Source: Paenibacillus sp. JNUCC32 (lineage in GTDB: Bacteria > Bacillota > Bacilli > Paenibacillales > Paenibacillaceae). Taken from it: a stretch of 64,000 nucleotides of DNA. This document shows, one piece after another, positions 49,530 to 58,045 of the stretch (within the stretch, counting starts at the first letter, position 1; each line of letters begins with the position of its first letter). The notes under the pieces were generated by a model that had not been told where the DNA came from, did not search any database, and was given only the letters and a program-made list of their open reading frames with translations. The stretch lies in NCBI RefSeq assembly GCF_014863545.1, contig NZ_CP062260.1, positions 5,600,001 through 5,664,000 on the forward strand. Direction: 5' to 3'. The translations under genes and the position numbers were made by a program.

Positions 49530-49559
49530 ATGATATCCTGTTTGTATGCAGGTTGTAAA
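49530..49559 (-). promoter_or_regulatory. Promoter of the yabE riboswitch transcript
   Basis: TTTACA (49554-49559), 18-base spacer, TATCAT (49530-49535) on the minus strand. Transcription would begin about 50 bases before the aptamer. A further AT-rich 120 bases separate it from the tatD stop. Confidence 0.6.
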
Positions 49560-49684
49560 GCGACATTCAACCACATTTTCTCAAGTAAAAGGTTAAAATA
49601 TTGTAATATCAACGCCTTTTCTGATTAAAAAACTTTAATTAATCGAAAATGCTCCCTTTTTCATCGCTTTTTCTCTTGTTTTCG

Positions 49685-50449
49685 TTAAATACCAAATCGT
49701 TCCAGCGCATTTTTGGTGGTAATTTGGGCCAATTCCTCATAGGACAACCCTCTAATTTCGGCCGCCGCCTCCGCCACCAATTTTACATATGCGGTCTCAT
49801 TTCGTTTCCCGCGGAAGGGATGGGGTGTCAGGTAAGGCGCGTCCGTTTCGATCAATAATCGATCAAGCGGAACCTTTGCCAAAACCTCTTTGGGCTGCTT
49901 CGCATTCTTGAACGTAATCGGTCCCCCAAACGAGATATGGAATCCCATATCCAGGCACATTTTGGCCGTTTCCCAGCTTCCGGAGAAGGAATGCATGACA
50001 CCGCCGACCTCGGAGGCTTTTTCCTCACGCAAAATGTTAACGATATCTTCATGCGCATCCCGGTTATGAATGACAATGGGCATGTTCAATTCCCGGGCAA
50101 GCCCGATCTGGCGCCGAAGCACGCGGTGCTGCACTTCCTTGGGGGACGTATCCCAATGATAGTCCAAGCCGATCTCCCCGATTGCCACCACTTTATCGTG
50201 ACTGCATAAAGAGGCGATCCAATCCAGGTCCTGATCCTCCATGGTGATCGCATCTACAGGATGCCAGCCTACCGCTGCATATATAAAATCATAAGTCTCA
50301 GCCAGCTTCATCGTGGTCGGGATCGTCTCCCGGTTAAATCCGATATTGATCATCCGCGTAACGCCGGCTTCAAGCGCCCGCTGAATTGCAGCTTCCCGGT
50401 CTTCGTCGAATTGGGGAGCGTCCATATGAGTGTGCGTGTCGAACAGCAT
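49685..50449 (-). CDS. tatD: TatD family metal-dependent hydrolase (deoxyribonuclease)
   Basis: TIM-barrel hydrolase; family members are 3'-5' DNases. Metal ligands are seen in 'LFDTHTHMD' (HxH), 'AIGEIGLDYHWD', 'PIVIHNRDAHED', 'GGVMHSFSGSW' and 'ETDAPYLTPHPFRGKRN'. The ATG at 50449 (254 residues) follows GGAGAG; a longer frame to 50497 is not supported. In B. subtilis yabD lies between metS and yabE; here metS is missing and ywfO is upstream. Confidence 0.95.
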   Translation of the reverse strand: MLFDTHTHMDAPQFDEDREAAIQRALEAGVTRMINIGFNRETIPTTMKLAETYDFIYAAVGWHPVDAITMEDQDLDWIASLCSHDKVVAIGEIGLDYHWDTSPKEVQHRVLRRQIGLARELNMPIVIHNRDAHEDIVNILREEKASEVGGVMHSFSGSWETAKMCLDMGFHISFGGPITFKNAKQPKEVLAKVPLDRLLIETDAPYLTPHPFRGKRNETAYVKLVAEAAAEIRGLSYEELAQITTKNALERFGI

Positions 50450-50545
50450 ACTATCCACACTCTCCTTCCTGTCGTTTCTATGTCGTCTATTTTCCATTAG
50501 TTGGTTGAATGCAAGGGGATTAACGGTTGTCCTGTTTTGCCTGAT

Positions 50546-51835
50546 TTAATGCTGTTGTTTGAAAACGTCGGCTATCGTCTCCGGCATTTGACCCAGGAGC
50601 GGGCCCACCTTCTCCTCCGGATAATAAAGATGGTACCGCCCTTTATGAATGCCGCTGATCGAGCGTACGATATCGGATACCTCCGAGATTTCCCTCAGCT
50701 CGTCATGCCGGTCCAGAAGGAGAATCTGTTTCTCGTTAAGCGGCATATCGGAATGAACCTTATCATAAGGAAGATCCGTTGGAAAATCAATCTCCAGGTC
50801 ATATTCCGGATGCAGCCCCACGGCGCGGAACGCTTGGCGGATCCCGTCGATGGTTTCCAGATCGATGTTGTCGATTTCTACGTATTTGTAGAGCTTTCGG
50901 TGCATGAAACGGCCGCATAATTCGCTAAGAAGCGGGTCTTCCTCCTCCGTCCATTGCAGAAAGGCCGTTTGAATCAAGGCTTCATCAAGACGCAGGTATT
51001 GTTTCACGCCGATATTCCCCGAAAACAGCGCAGGCAGCGGTTCGATCATGAAACGGAAAGCATATCCACGGTCATGCAGCTCCTTGGCCCGGCGAAAGAT
51101 TTGGCGCAGGATGATTTCGGAGCTTCGGGTGACGGGATGAAAATACACCTGCCAGTACATCTGATACCGCGACATGAGATAATCCTCCACCGCGTGCATG
51201 CCCGATTCCTTCACGACGACCCGATCGCGGTACGGCCGCAGCATCCGCAAGATTCGGTCGATATCAATCGTTCCATAATTGACTCCCGTATAGTAAGCAT
51301 CCCTTAGCAAATAATCCATCCGGTCTGCATCCAGCGGACTAGTGACCAGATTCATGACAATTGGCTTATCGTAGGTTTTGTTAATAACGGAGGCGACCTT
51401 CTCGGGAAAATCGGCACCGAGCTCCTGAAGTACCCGATTGACGCAAGTATCTCCGAGCAGGATCCGGCATGTCCAATCCTCGTGGTTCATATGAAAAGCT
51501 TCTTCTATGGAATGCGAAAAAGGTCCGTGCCCCACATCATGCAGCAGCGCCGCGCAGAGCGCAACTTGCCGTTCCTCGGCAGGCCAATCGGAATACCCTC
51601 TCCGTTCGAATTGAGAGATGATTCTTCTCGTAATTTCATAGACTCCAAGAGAATGGGAGAATCGGCTGTGCTCAGCTCCATGAAAGGTCAGGAAAGAAGT
51701 GCCCAACTGCCTGACCCGGCGAAGCCGCTGGAATTCCGGGGTATCGATTAACCGCCAAATGATGTCGTCCTGTACATGAATATAGTTGTGGACGGGGTCC
51801 TTAAACACTTTTTCTTCCGAAATGGGTGAATGCAT
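50546..51835 (-). CDS. ywfO: HD-domain phosphohydrolase, YwfO/dGTPase-like family
   Basis: A 429-residue protein of the SAMHD1/dGTPase-like HD superfamily. The metal motif is H...HD: 'GAEHSRFSHSLGVYEITRR' (near residue 54) and 'CAALLHDVGHGPFSHSIEE' (near 95), and 'SPLDADRMDYLLRDAYYTGV' supplies the last Asp. B. subtilis YwfO is an (d)NTP triphosphohydrolase-type enzyme found elsewhere on that chromosome; here it neighbours abrB. Tandem 0A-like boxes lie in the 323 bases it shares with abrB. Confidence 0.9.
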   Translation of the reverse strand: MHSPISEEKVFKDPVHNYIHVQDDIIWRLIDTPEFQRLRRVRQLGTSFLTFHGAEHSRFSHSLGVYEITRRIISQFERRGYSDWPAEERQVALCAALLHDVGHGPFSHSIEEAFHMNHEDWTCRILLGDTCVNRVLQELGADFPEKVASVINKTYDKPIVMNLVTSPLDADRMDYLLRDAYYTGVNYGTIDIDRILRMLRPYRDRVVVKESGMHAVEDYLMSRYQMYWQVYFHPVTRSSEIILRQIFRRAKELHDRGYAFRFMIEPLPALFSGNIGVKQYLRLDEALIQTAFLQWTEEEDPLLSELCGRFMHRKLYKYVEIDNIDLETIDGIRQAFRAVGLHPEYDLEIDFPTDLPYDKVHSDMPLNEKQILLLDRHDELREISEVSDIVRSISGIHKGRYHLYYPEEKVGPLLGQMPETIADVFKQQH

Positions 51836-51900
51836 TTCATCTCAACTCCTTCTCGTTAACTCTTTAGTTTTAGCCGATAAACACTTCTTTTGACATCTGG

Positions 51901-51948
51901 TGTCGAACTGTGTCGAATAACGTAAAATCACGCTTTCCAAATCGACAA
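51901..51948. promoter_or_regulatory. Cluster of Spo0A-box-like sites between ywfO and abrB
   Basis: TGTCGAA occurs at 51901-51907 and 51911-51917 on the plus strand, exactly one helical turn apart, with a third near-match (TGTCGAT, minus strand) at 51942-51948. Both perfect sites fit the 0A consensus TGNCGAA. They could control ywfO, abrB or both. Confidence 0.55.
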
Positions 51949-52056
51949 ATCCAAAATCGCCGCAAAAATTGGTTCGATTATGGTAATTCCGTTGCTATAT
52001 AAGGCTTTTGTTCACTATACTTTCGTAAACAGGTTCCGATTTTTCAAAAATATAGG

Positions 52057-52115
52057 TTGACTGTTTTGGGAATCGTTGGTACTATAAATAACATAAAAAC
52101 TAGAACTATGTCGAA
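52057..52115 (+). promoter_or_regulatory. abrB promoter with downstream Spo0A box
   Basis: TTGACT (52057-52062), 17-base spacer, TACTAT (52080-52085); a perfect 0A box TGTCGAA lies at 52109-52115, about 20 bases past the predicted start. Repression of abrB by Spo0A bound just downstream of the promoter is established in B. subtilis. Confidence 0.65.
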
Positions 52116-52158
52116 TTATGACTTTTTTAAATTATGGCGAGAGGGGCATTTATAAGTT

Positions 52159-52413
52159 ATGATGAAATCAACAGGAATTGTAAGGAAAGTCGATGAGCTT
52201 GGACGGGTCGTCATTCCGATTGAGTTGCGCCGCACGCTCGGAATTGGTGAGAAAGATGCATTGGAGATTTATGTAGACGGCGAACGCATCATGCTTAAGA
52301 AATATGAGCCTGCCTGCATCTTCTGTGGTAACGCTGAGAACGTCACTTACTTCAAAGGTAAAATTGTTTGCCATGAATGTATCTCGGAAATCCCTACACC
52401 TGTGACAAATTAA
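52159..52413 (+). CDS. abrB: Transition state regulator AbrB
   Basis: Swapped-hairpin DNA-binding protein that represses post-exponential genes during growth. The 84 residues have 'MKSTGIVRKVDELGRVVIPI' (with one more Met before it) and 'LGIGEKDALEIYVDGERIML'. A C-terminal 'CIFCGNA' and 'CHEC' give a possible CxxC pair, which B. subtilis AbrB has only in part. It is one of the few plus-strand genes. A Spo0A box follows its promoter and a terminator its stop. AbrB targets include spoVG, also in this window. Confidence 0.96.
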   Translation: MMKSTGIVRKVDELGRVVIPIELRRTLGIGEKDALEIYVDGERIMLKKYEPACIFCGNAENVTYFKGKIVCHECISEIPTPVTN

Positions 52414-52479
52414 GATTTTTAGTATATAATAGCATTATTACATTTTGTTAATTCTAACCTTTTTCATATCTCCTTGGTG

Positions 52480-52521
52480 CCTTCCTCGGCTATGAACCCG
52501 GCCGCAGGAGGGTCTTTTTTT
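52480..52521 (+). terminator. Terminator after abrB
   Basis: CCTTCCT-CGGC (52480-52490) pairs with GCCG-C-AGGAGGG (52501-52512), one bulge, followed by T7 after TC. Confidence 0.8.
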
Positions 52522-52572
52522 GGGATTAAAGAATTATACGTTTTCAGTGAAGCGTATCCTTTCTTTAATCCC
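52522..52572. repeat. Long inverted repeat after the abrB terminator
   Basis: GGGATTAAAGAA (52522-52533) and TTCTTTAATCCC (52561-52572) are perfect complements; inside them ATACG/CGTAT (52536-52540, 52553-52557) and TTCA/TGAA extend the stem. It lies between the convergent ends of abrB and rsmI. Confidence 0.7.
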
Positions 52573-52585
52573 ATTTATATGTTTT

Positions 52586-52647
52586 GGGGTCCCCGTAAAG
52601 TATTTGGAATAAGCATCGAAGCTTGGGTCCACTTTGTGGAGCTTTTT
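52586..52647 (+). repeat. 51-nt hairpin element, copy 1
   Basis: CCCCGTAAAGT (52591-52601) pairs with ACTTTGTGGAG (52631-52641) at 10 of 11 positions around a 29-base loop, and T5 follows. The palindrome GGGGTCCCC begins it. A homologous copy with the same stem and loop lengths is in the rRNA spacer at 62600-62663. Confidence 0.65.
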
Positions 52648-52678
52648 GTTTATCCCCCTTGGGCCAAGCAAGCCATAT

Positions 52679-53572
52679 TCACGACTCCGTCAGGAGTGCG
52701 TTATAGATGTCCCTTTTCGATACGCCGCGATCACCCGCGGTTTTTTTCATGGCATCCTTGCGGCTTAGTCCTTCCCGCTCATAGTGCCCCACATGCTCCT
52801 CCAGCGAAAGCTCCTGCCACCAGGCATTTTTCTCTTTCTGCTCCTCTTCTGCACTGCCGGCTTCCACCACCAAACAATATTCGCCCAGCGGCGGATGCTC
52901 CGTGAGCCAGTCCAGGCATTCGGAAATGCTGCCGCGCACAAATTCCTCGTAGCGCTTGGTGAGCTCCCGTGCCAAGGTCACCTTCCGATTTCCCAGTACC
53001 TCCTGCAGGATCTCCAGCGTCTTCTTCACGCGATGCGGAGATTCATAAAATAATAACGTTCCCTGCGCCGATTGCAAAGCTTGCAGCTGTTGGACGATAT
53101 CTTTGCGCTCCCGCGGCAAAAAACCGATAAACGTAAACCGTTCGGTCGGCAAACCCGACACGATTAAGGCGGATAACGCCGCATTGGCTCCCGGGATCGG
53201 AATGACCGAAATTCCTGCCTCAATCGCAAGCGAAACCAGATCACTGCCAGGATCTGAAATCGCCGGCAGACCGGCATCGCTGACGAGTGCCACATTTTTT
53301 CCTTCTATTATATAACGTATGATTTCAGGACCGCTTGCCGCCTTATTATGCTCGTGATAACTAAACAGCGGTTTAGCCGGAATTTCGAAATGGGTCAGCA
53401 GCTTGCGTGACTGCCTCGTATCCTCTGCAGCGATAATATCGCATTCCTGCAGGATGCGTACGGCCCGGTACGTTATATCCTCTAAATTCCCGATCGGCGT
53501 TCCCACCAAATACAGCGAACCCGGACTTCCCGCTCCCCGGTCGGCATAACTCTGTTGCACAAGATTTCTCAT
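52679..53572 (-). CDS. rsmI: 16S rRNA (cytidine1402-2'-O)-methyltransferase
   Basis: Methylates the ribose of C1402 in the decoding centre. SAM-dependent tetrapyrrole-methylase fold: 'LYLVGTPIGNLEDITYRAV' near residue 20, 'ISDPGSDLVSLAIEAGISV', 'GFLPRERKD' and 'FYESPHRVKKTLE'. It has 297 residues, slightly longer at the C-terminus than the E. coli enzyme. It overlaps the yabB stop by 4 bases. B. subtilis calls it yabC/rsmI. Confidence 0.96.
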   Translation of the reverse strand: MRNLVQQSYADRGAGSPGSLYLVGTPIGNLEDITYRAVRILQECDIIAAEDTRQSRKLLTHFEIPAKPLFSYHEHNKAASGPEIIRYIIEGKNVALVSDAGLPAISDPGSDLVSLAIEAGISVIPIPGANAALSALIVSGLPTERFTFIGFLPRERKDIVQQLQALQSAQGTLLFYESPHRVKKTLEILQEVLGNRKVTLARELTKRYEEFVRGSISECLDWLTEHPPLGEYCLVVEAGSAEEEQKEKNAWWQELSLEEHVGHYEREGLSRKDAMKKTAGDRGVSKRDIYNALLTES

Positions 53573-54336
53573 TCTTTTGTCTCATCCTCATGTGTTCCAT
53601 AGTAAATTTCCATAAAATCCGGGCCGTAATTCCCCTGCTCATCATACACAATCAGCGGTGGCTTCAGCCGAACCTCGGGCTTTCCATCCCGAATGCCCTC
53701 GATCAGGACCATGTTGGCTTCCATCTTCACTCGCGGATGCACAAATCGGATGACCTTGGGCTCAATCCGGTATTTGCTCATCAGGGTGATAATCTCCGCC
53801 AGCCGCAGAGGCTTATGAACCATGCTCATCTTCCCGCCTTGTTTGAGCAGCCTTGCACAGGACTCAATGACTTCTTCAAGCGTACAGTGAATTTCATGCC
53901 TCGCAATCGCCTGATGCTCATTCAGCTTCAAGTCGCTGCCATTCATCGGCATATAAGGCGGGTTGACCGTAATCAGGTCATACGCTCCATATCCCTTTTC
54001 CTTGTACAGTTCTCGCAGATCGCCTTCATGGATCGTGATCTGGTCCTGAAGGTCATTCATCGCTACGCTCCGTCTGGCCATATCCGCAAGTCTGGGCTGA
54101 ATTTCAATCCCCTCGATCGGCACGCCTGTACGTGTCGACAGCAGAATGGGAATTACCCCGTTACCCGTGCACATATCCAGAATCCGGCCCCTGCGCGGTA
54201 TGCTGGCAAACCTGGCAAGCAGGACCGCGTCCATGGAGAAGCTGAATACCTCTTCGCTTTGAATGATGCCGAGCTCATGGGTAAGCAGATCATCGATCCG
54301 CTCGGATGGTTGCAGTAACACTTCTTTCAATTTCAT
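53569..54336 (-). CDS. yabB: tRNA1(Val) (adenine37-N6)-methyltransferase-like protein, YabB family
   Basis: SAM-dependent methyltransferase with 'ILDMCTGNGVIPILLSTRT' (motif I) and the catalytic 'LITVNPPYMPMN' (NPPY, typical of N6-adenine or N-methylation). It has 255 residues. The E. coli relative TrmN6 modifies tRNA-Val; the RNA target here is not proven. It is coupled to rsmI by a 4-base overlap and follows two hairpins that end yabA. Confidence 0.92.
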   Translation of the reverse strand: MKLKEVLLQPSERIDDLLTHELGIIQSEEVFSFSMDAVLLARFASIPRRGRILDMCTGNGVIPILLSTRTGVPIEGIEIQPRLADMARRSVAMNDLQDQITIHEGDLRELYKEKGYGAYDLITVNPPYMPMNGSDLKLNEHQAIARHEIHCTLEEVIESCARLLKQGGKMSMVHKPLRLAEIITLMSKYRIEPKVIRFVHPRVKMEANMVLIEGIRDGKPEVRLKPPLIVYDEQGNYGPDFMEIYYGTHEDETKE

Positions 54337-54424
54337 GGTTTCAACCCTTTATCTCTATAATTCGTTATATCCCCGCTACTTTGGTGTGTAACTCTTTCCA
54401 CCCTTGCCTGATGATATGAAATAC

Positions 54425-54461
54425 GTAAAAGGCTGCTCTTCACATTGCATGACAAGCAGCC
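54425..54461 (-). terminator. Second hairpin after yabA
   Basis: GGCTGCT (54431-54437) with AGCAGCC (54455-54461) around 17 bases, then TTTTAC on the minus strand. It stands 45 bases beyond the main yabA terminator and just before yabB. Confidence 0.6.
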
Positions 54462-54505
54462 ATATGTCTCACTAGCGATCCTTACAGTATAACCTTTCGA
54501 TTCTA

Positions 54506-54535
54506 GAAAAAAACCGTAGGCAATTTCCCCTACGG
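54506..54535 (-). terminator. Terminator after yabA
   Basis: CCGTAGG (54514-54520) with CCTACGG (54529-54535), eight-base loop, followed by T7 on the minus strand. Confidence 0.88.
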
Positions 54536-54539
54536 CTTC

Positions 54540-54908
54540 TTATTTATTCAGAAAAGACAAGCAGAACAGGCAATCCCCTTCCGTCCGCAGATGTCCATAA
54601 TAGACATTGCAAATGTGGAAGCCTTCATGATACAGCCGTGCCAGGTTATCGTACCCCTCACCGACCACATCTTCATGTTCCTCATCCTTCACATGAGGTT
54701 GAGGTTGTAAAGCAACTGGGTTTTCCAATTCTGCCGGATTGACTTCCCTCTTTAATATTTTCCGGAGCTGTTCATTTTCAAGACTGAGGCGATGGTTCTC
54801 TTCCAGCAGTTCCTTGATGACCAGCTTAAGTCCACCCAGTTCACTGTGTATATGTCCCATCTGTGTTTCCAACTCTTGAATGAGCACAAAAATGTTTTTC
54901 TTCTCCAA
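54540..54908 (-). CDS. yabA: Replication initiation control protein YabA
   Basis: Negative regulator of DnaA that also binds the DnaN clamp. The N-terminal half (residues 5-50) is a leucine-zipper coiled coil; the C-terminal part holds the zinc site, with 'HICNVYYGH' and 'CLFCLSFL'. It has 122 residues. It is the last gene of the run from tmk, after ricT, as in B. subtilis. Confidence 0.95.
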   Translation of the reverse strand: MEKKNIFVLIQELETQMGHIHSELGGLKLVIKELLEENHRLSLENEQLRKILKREVNPAELENPVALQPQPHVKDEEHEDVVGEGYDNLARLYHEGFHICNVYYGHLRTEGDCLFCLSFLNK

Positions 54909-54940
54909 GTCTACACCCCGAAAATAAACATTCTATTGGA

Positions 54941-55741
54941 CTATTTGATGACAACGTCATCCATTGGAAGTTCCTTGACCTTTCCAATTTCAAACAGCTG
55001 AACATGAACCGTCCGCTTATCCGCATTGAGCCCGACTACTTTGCCTTCTCCAAGCGAAGTAACGACCAGTTTCCCAGCGGATGGAAGCTCTTCTTTCACG
55101 CTTTCATAATTATCATGCTCAAACTTCAGGCAGCACATCAATCTTCCGCATAGCCCGGAAATTTTAGTCGGATTGAGCGATAGGCTTTGATCCTTTGCCA
55201 TCTTGATCGATACCGGCTCAAAATCACCAAGCCATGAGGAACAGCACAGTACGCGTCCACAAGGTCCAAGACCGCCGAGCATTTTGGCTTCATCGCGAAC
55301 TCCAATCTGGCGAAGTTCGATTCTTGTTCGGAATATGCTGGCCAGATCCTTAACCAGTTCACGGAAATCCACACGGCCTTCCGCCGTGAAGTAGAAAATG
55401 ATTTTGTTTCGGTCAAAGGTAAATTCCACGTCGACCAGCTTCATTTTCAGTTCGTGATCCCGAATTTTATTTAAACAGGTGGTGAATGCATCCTTCGCCG
55501 CTTGTTTGTTCTCTTCAACCACACGGGCATCGGAGTCACCAGCGATACGAATGACCTTCTTAAGGGGAAGGACAACGTCCGATTCACCTACCTCCTTCTT
55601 TCCTATCACAACTTGACCATACTCGATCCCTCTCGCGGTTTCCACAATTACGGATTGTTCCTTCTCCACGGGGAGGTCGAGCGGATCAAAGTAATATATT
55701 TTGCCCGCTTTCTTAAAGCGGACACCTACTACACTGTACAA
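54941..55741 (-). CDS. ricT: RicT (YaaT), PSP1-domain regulator of RNA processing
   Basis: Member of the RicA-RicF-RicT complex that stimulates RNase Y and the Spo0A phosphorelay in B. subtilis. The PSP1 domain is C-terminal; clustered cysteines, which bind iron-sulfur clusters with the partners, are seen in 'LGPCGRVLCCSSWLGDF' and 'KISGLCGRLMCCLKFEHDNY'. It has 266 residues. The start codon is TTG at 55741 with AAGGGGG seven bases upstream. Confidence 0.96.
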   Translation of the reverse strand: MYSVVGVRFKKAGKIYYFDPLDLPVEKEQSVIVETARGIEYGQVVIGKKEVGESDVVLPLKKVIRIAGDSDARVVEENKQAAKDAFTTCLNKIRDHELKMKLVDVEFTFDRNKIIFYFTAEGRVDFRELVKDLASIFRTRIELRQIGVRDEAKMLGGLGPCGRVLCCSSWLGDFEPVSIKMAKDQSLSLNPTKISGLCGRLMCCLKFEHDNYESVKEELPSAGKLVVTSLGEGKVVGLNADKRTVHVQLFEIGKVKELPMDDVVIK

Positions 55742-55798
55742 AAATAAACCCCCTTGTGCCTGTACATATTGGCCATTCTTCGGGCCTGGGGGGTGTGC

Positions 55799-56785
55799 TC
55801 ACGCCGGAGTGTTACCGCCCAAACCCATCAATAACTGCTCTAAACTGAGCTGTCCATTGACATTATAGCGTAACTTCTTCTGACACTCTGCGGCCAAATC
55901 CATGTATGACACCCACTGTGCTGTGCTGCGGGCTGATGCATGACCAGAGATATTCTCTGCCTGATCTATGAAAACGAGAGACTCTTTCCTTCCATACTGG
56001 ACATGGATCATGTCCTTAAACCATAAATGAAACATACTGAACAATAAGTCCAGATGATCGGAGAGTTCGGTTTTGAACACTTTTTGACTCGCGGTGATCA
56101 TCGCAGAGCCGCTACGGTTCAAAGACTCCTTCCCTAATTGTAACACTACGTTTCTAATTTCTGCAAACCAATTCTCATTCAATATTTTCCTGCACTCGTC
56201 AAGCCCGGATGCCAGATGAACGGCACAGCGTACAAGCGCGGCAGGATAGCCCTCACCTACAAGGACCTTTTCCATCATCTGCGGATCGAGTGCCCGAAAC
56301 GGGACTAACTGCGATCGCGATTGAATGGTGGGCAGAAGGGCTTGTCCATTCTCGGCAATCAGTATGGCGACGGCAGGCGCCTGCGGCTCCTCAAGAAATT
56401 TCAGCAGGCTGTTGGCTGCCTGCGTGGTCATCTTCTCCGCACGGTCAATAATATATACCTTGGGGTTCCGATTCTCCGATCGATAGGAGAATATCCGCTG
56501 AAGATCGCGGATCTGATCGATCTTGATGCTGGCCCCATCCGGCTCGACCATCGTCAGATCCGGATGGTTGCCGTGCTCCACCTTGCGGCATTCCAAACAT
56601 TGCCCGCAAGCATCGTCTTCCCGTTCCGTACAAAACAATGCCTTGGCAAACGTAAGCGCCGTCTGCATCTGTCCGGCACCGTTCGGGCCGCTAAACAGAT
56701 AGGCATGACTGACAGCATTACGGCGCAAGGCATTTTGCAGCAGTTGCTTCGCAGTCTCTTGACCTACGATATCGTTAAAAGACAT
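55799..56785 (-). CDS. holB: DNA polymerase III clamp-loader subunit delta prime
   Basis: Clamp-loader subunit that helps open the beta clamp. The 328-residue protein has a AAA+ fold with a degenerate P-loop 'SGPNGAGQMQTALTFAKAL' (Gln for the Lys), a zinc module 'CGQCLECRKVEHGNHPD', and the 'SRSQLVPFRAL' SRC-like motif. Loss of the P-loop Lys fits the stator role of delta prime rather than DnaX. It lies between yaaR and ricT. Confidence 0.95.
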   Translation of the reverse strand: MSFNDIVGQETAKQLLQNALRRNAVSHAYLFSGPNGAGQMQTALTFAKALFCTEREDDACGQCLECRKVEHGNHPDLTMVEPDGASIKIDQIRDLQRIFSYRSENRNPKVYIIDRAEKMTTQAANSLLKFLEEPQAPAVAILIAENGQALLPTIQSRSQLVPFRALDPQMMEKVLVGEGYPAALVRCAVHLASGLDECRKILNENWFAEIRNVVLQLGKESLNRSGSAMITASQKVFKTELSDHLDLLFSMFHLWFKDMIHVQYGRKESLVFIDQAENISGHASARSTAQWVSYMDLAAECQKKLRYNVNGQLSLEQLLMGLGGNTPA

Positions 56786-56868
56786 ATGTCCTCACCTTCT
56801 ACCAATCCTTCATGATCCTCTATGACGGAACAGTCCATCATTTCAAGTAAACTTTCTTACGCTTGCGG

Positions 56869-57312
56869 CTAGAATACAAGATTGATCAGCATGCCCCGGA
56901 TTTCCCCTACCTTGTTCAGCAGATCAATTCTCCCCTGTTCCGTATCCAGCAGCTCATCCGCCATCTCGAGCAGCGCCGAATCGACCTCATCGATTACGTT
57001 ATAGCGCTTGCCGCGCCCCCTGCGGTCCCAGCCTCGCGTTTCCTTCATTTTTACGCCGCGACGAACCGTTTCTTCCAGGAAGCGGCGAACCATCAATTTA
57101 TATGCCTTTAACTCCCGGACGGTCATTGCTTTGGCCAAACGATCCCCTTGCATTGCAATTTCACGCATTTGACGACTCAGCTCTTCATGGGTCGCACGTT
57201 CTCCCTGCTGCTGCATCATATCCGAGAACGATCGCTTCTGAATCGGTCTGGCGTTGCCATCCGGCACCGTGATTTCGCTTTTCATGGGCCGAAAGCCCGG
57301 ATTGATCTTCAC
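56869..57312 (-). CDS. yaaR: YaaR family protein
   Basis: A 147-residue, mostly helical and charged protein of the DUF327/YaaR family; function unknown. It begins with GTG at 57312 behind a GGTGG six bases upstream. 'GVKMKETRGWDRRGRGKRYN' is a conserved basic segment and the C-terminus ends in hydrophobic helices. The neighbours (darA upstream, holB downstream) are conserved in Bacilli. The upstream leader has interleaved inverted repeats. Confidence 0.88.
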   Translation of the reverse strand: MKINPGFRPMKSEITVPDGNARPIQKRSFSDMMQQQGERATHEELSRQMREIAMQGDRLAKAMTVRELKAYKLMVRRFLEETVRRGVKMKETRGWDRRGRGKRYNVIDEVDSALLEMADELLDTEQGRIDLLNKVGEIRGMLINLVF

Positions 57313-57357
57313 CTGAATCCACCGCCTATTGCGTTATTTGTTGCATCTAATAAAACG

Positions 57358-57409
57358 GAGGCATCTGGTACGTTCATATCGAACAACCTATGCCTCACGT
57401 GAACGTACC
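57358..57409 (-). promoter_or_regulatory. Interleaved inverted repeats in the yaaR leader
   Basis: A 10-bp pair GGTACGTTCA/TGAACGTACC (57367-57376, 57400-57409) and a 7-bp pair GAGGCAT/ATGCCTC (57358-57364, 57390-57396) overlap in the order B-A-B'-A' on the minus strand. They could form an H-type pseudoknot, or two exclusive hairpins, the second of which is followed by TTTTATT. The rest of 57410-57650, up to darA, shows nothing I recognise. Confidence 0.55.
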
Positions 57410-57650
57410 TTGAAATGGTTATCTTGTCAAGCGATTCGCCGACAATGATCGAAATACGGGGTGCTTGATCCGGAGTCCATCTACAATATCCATTTATGAA
57501 AGATCATCTCCCGATTGCAGCGATCTACGGTAACTATTTTTATTATGATACAGAAGTGGTTCAGAAGACTTTCAATACAGGAGAACACAGCCGTCAAATA
57601 TCCCAATAAAAACATCCGTTACGTATCTATCGCAGATCTAGAGAATGAAT

Positions 57651-58028
<378 letters not shown>

Positions 58029-58045
58029 TTATTTGACAAACAACC

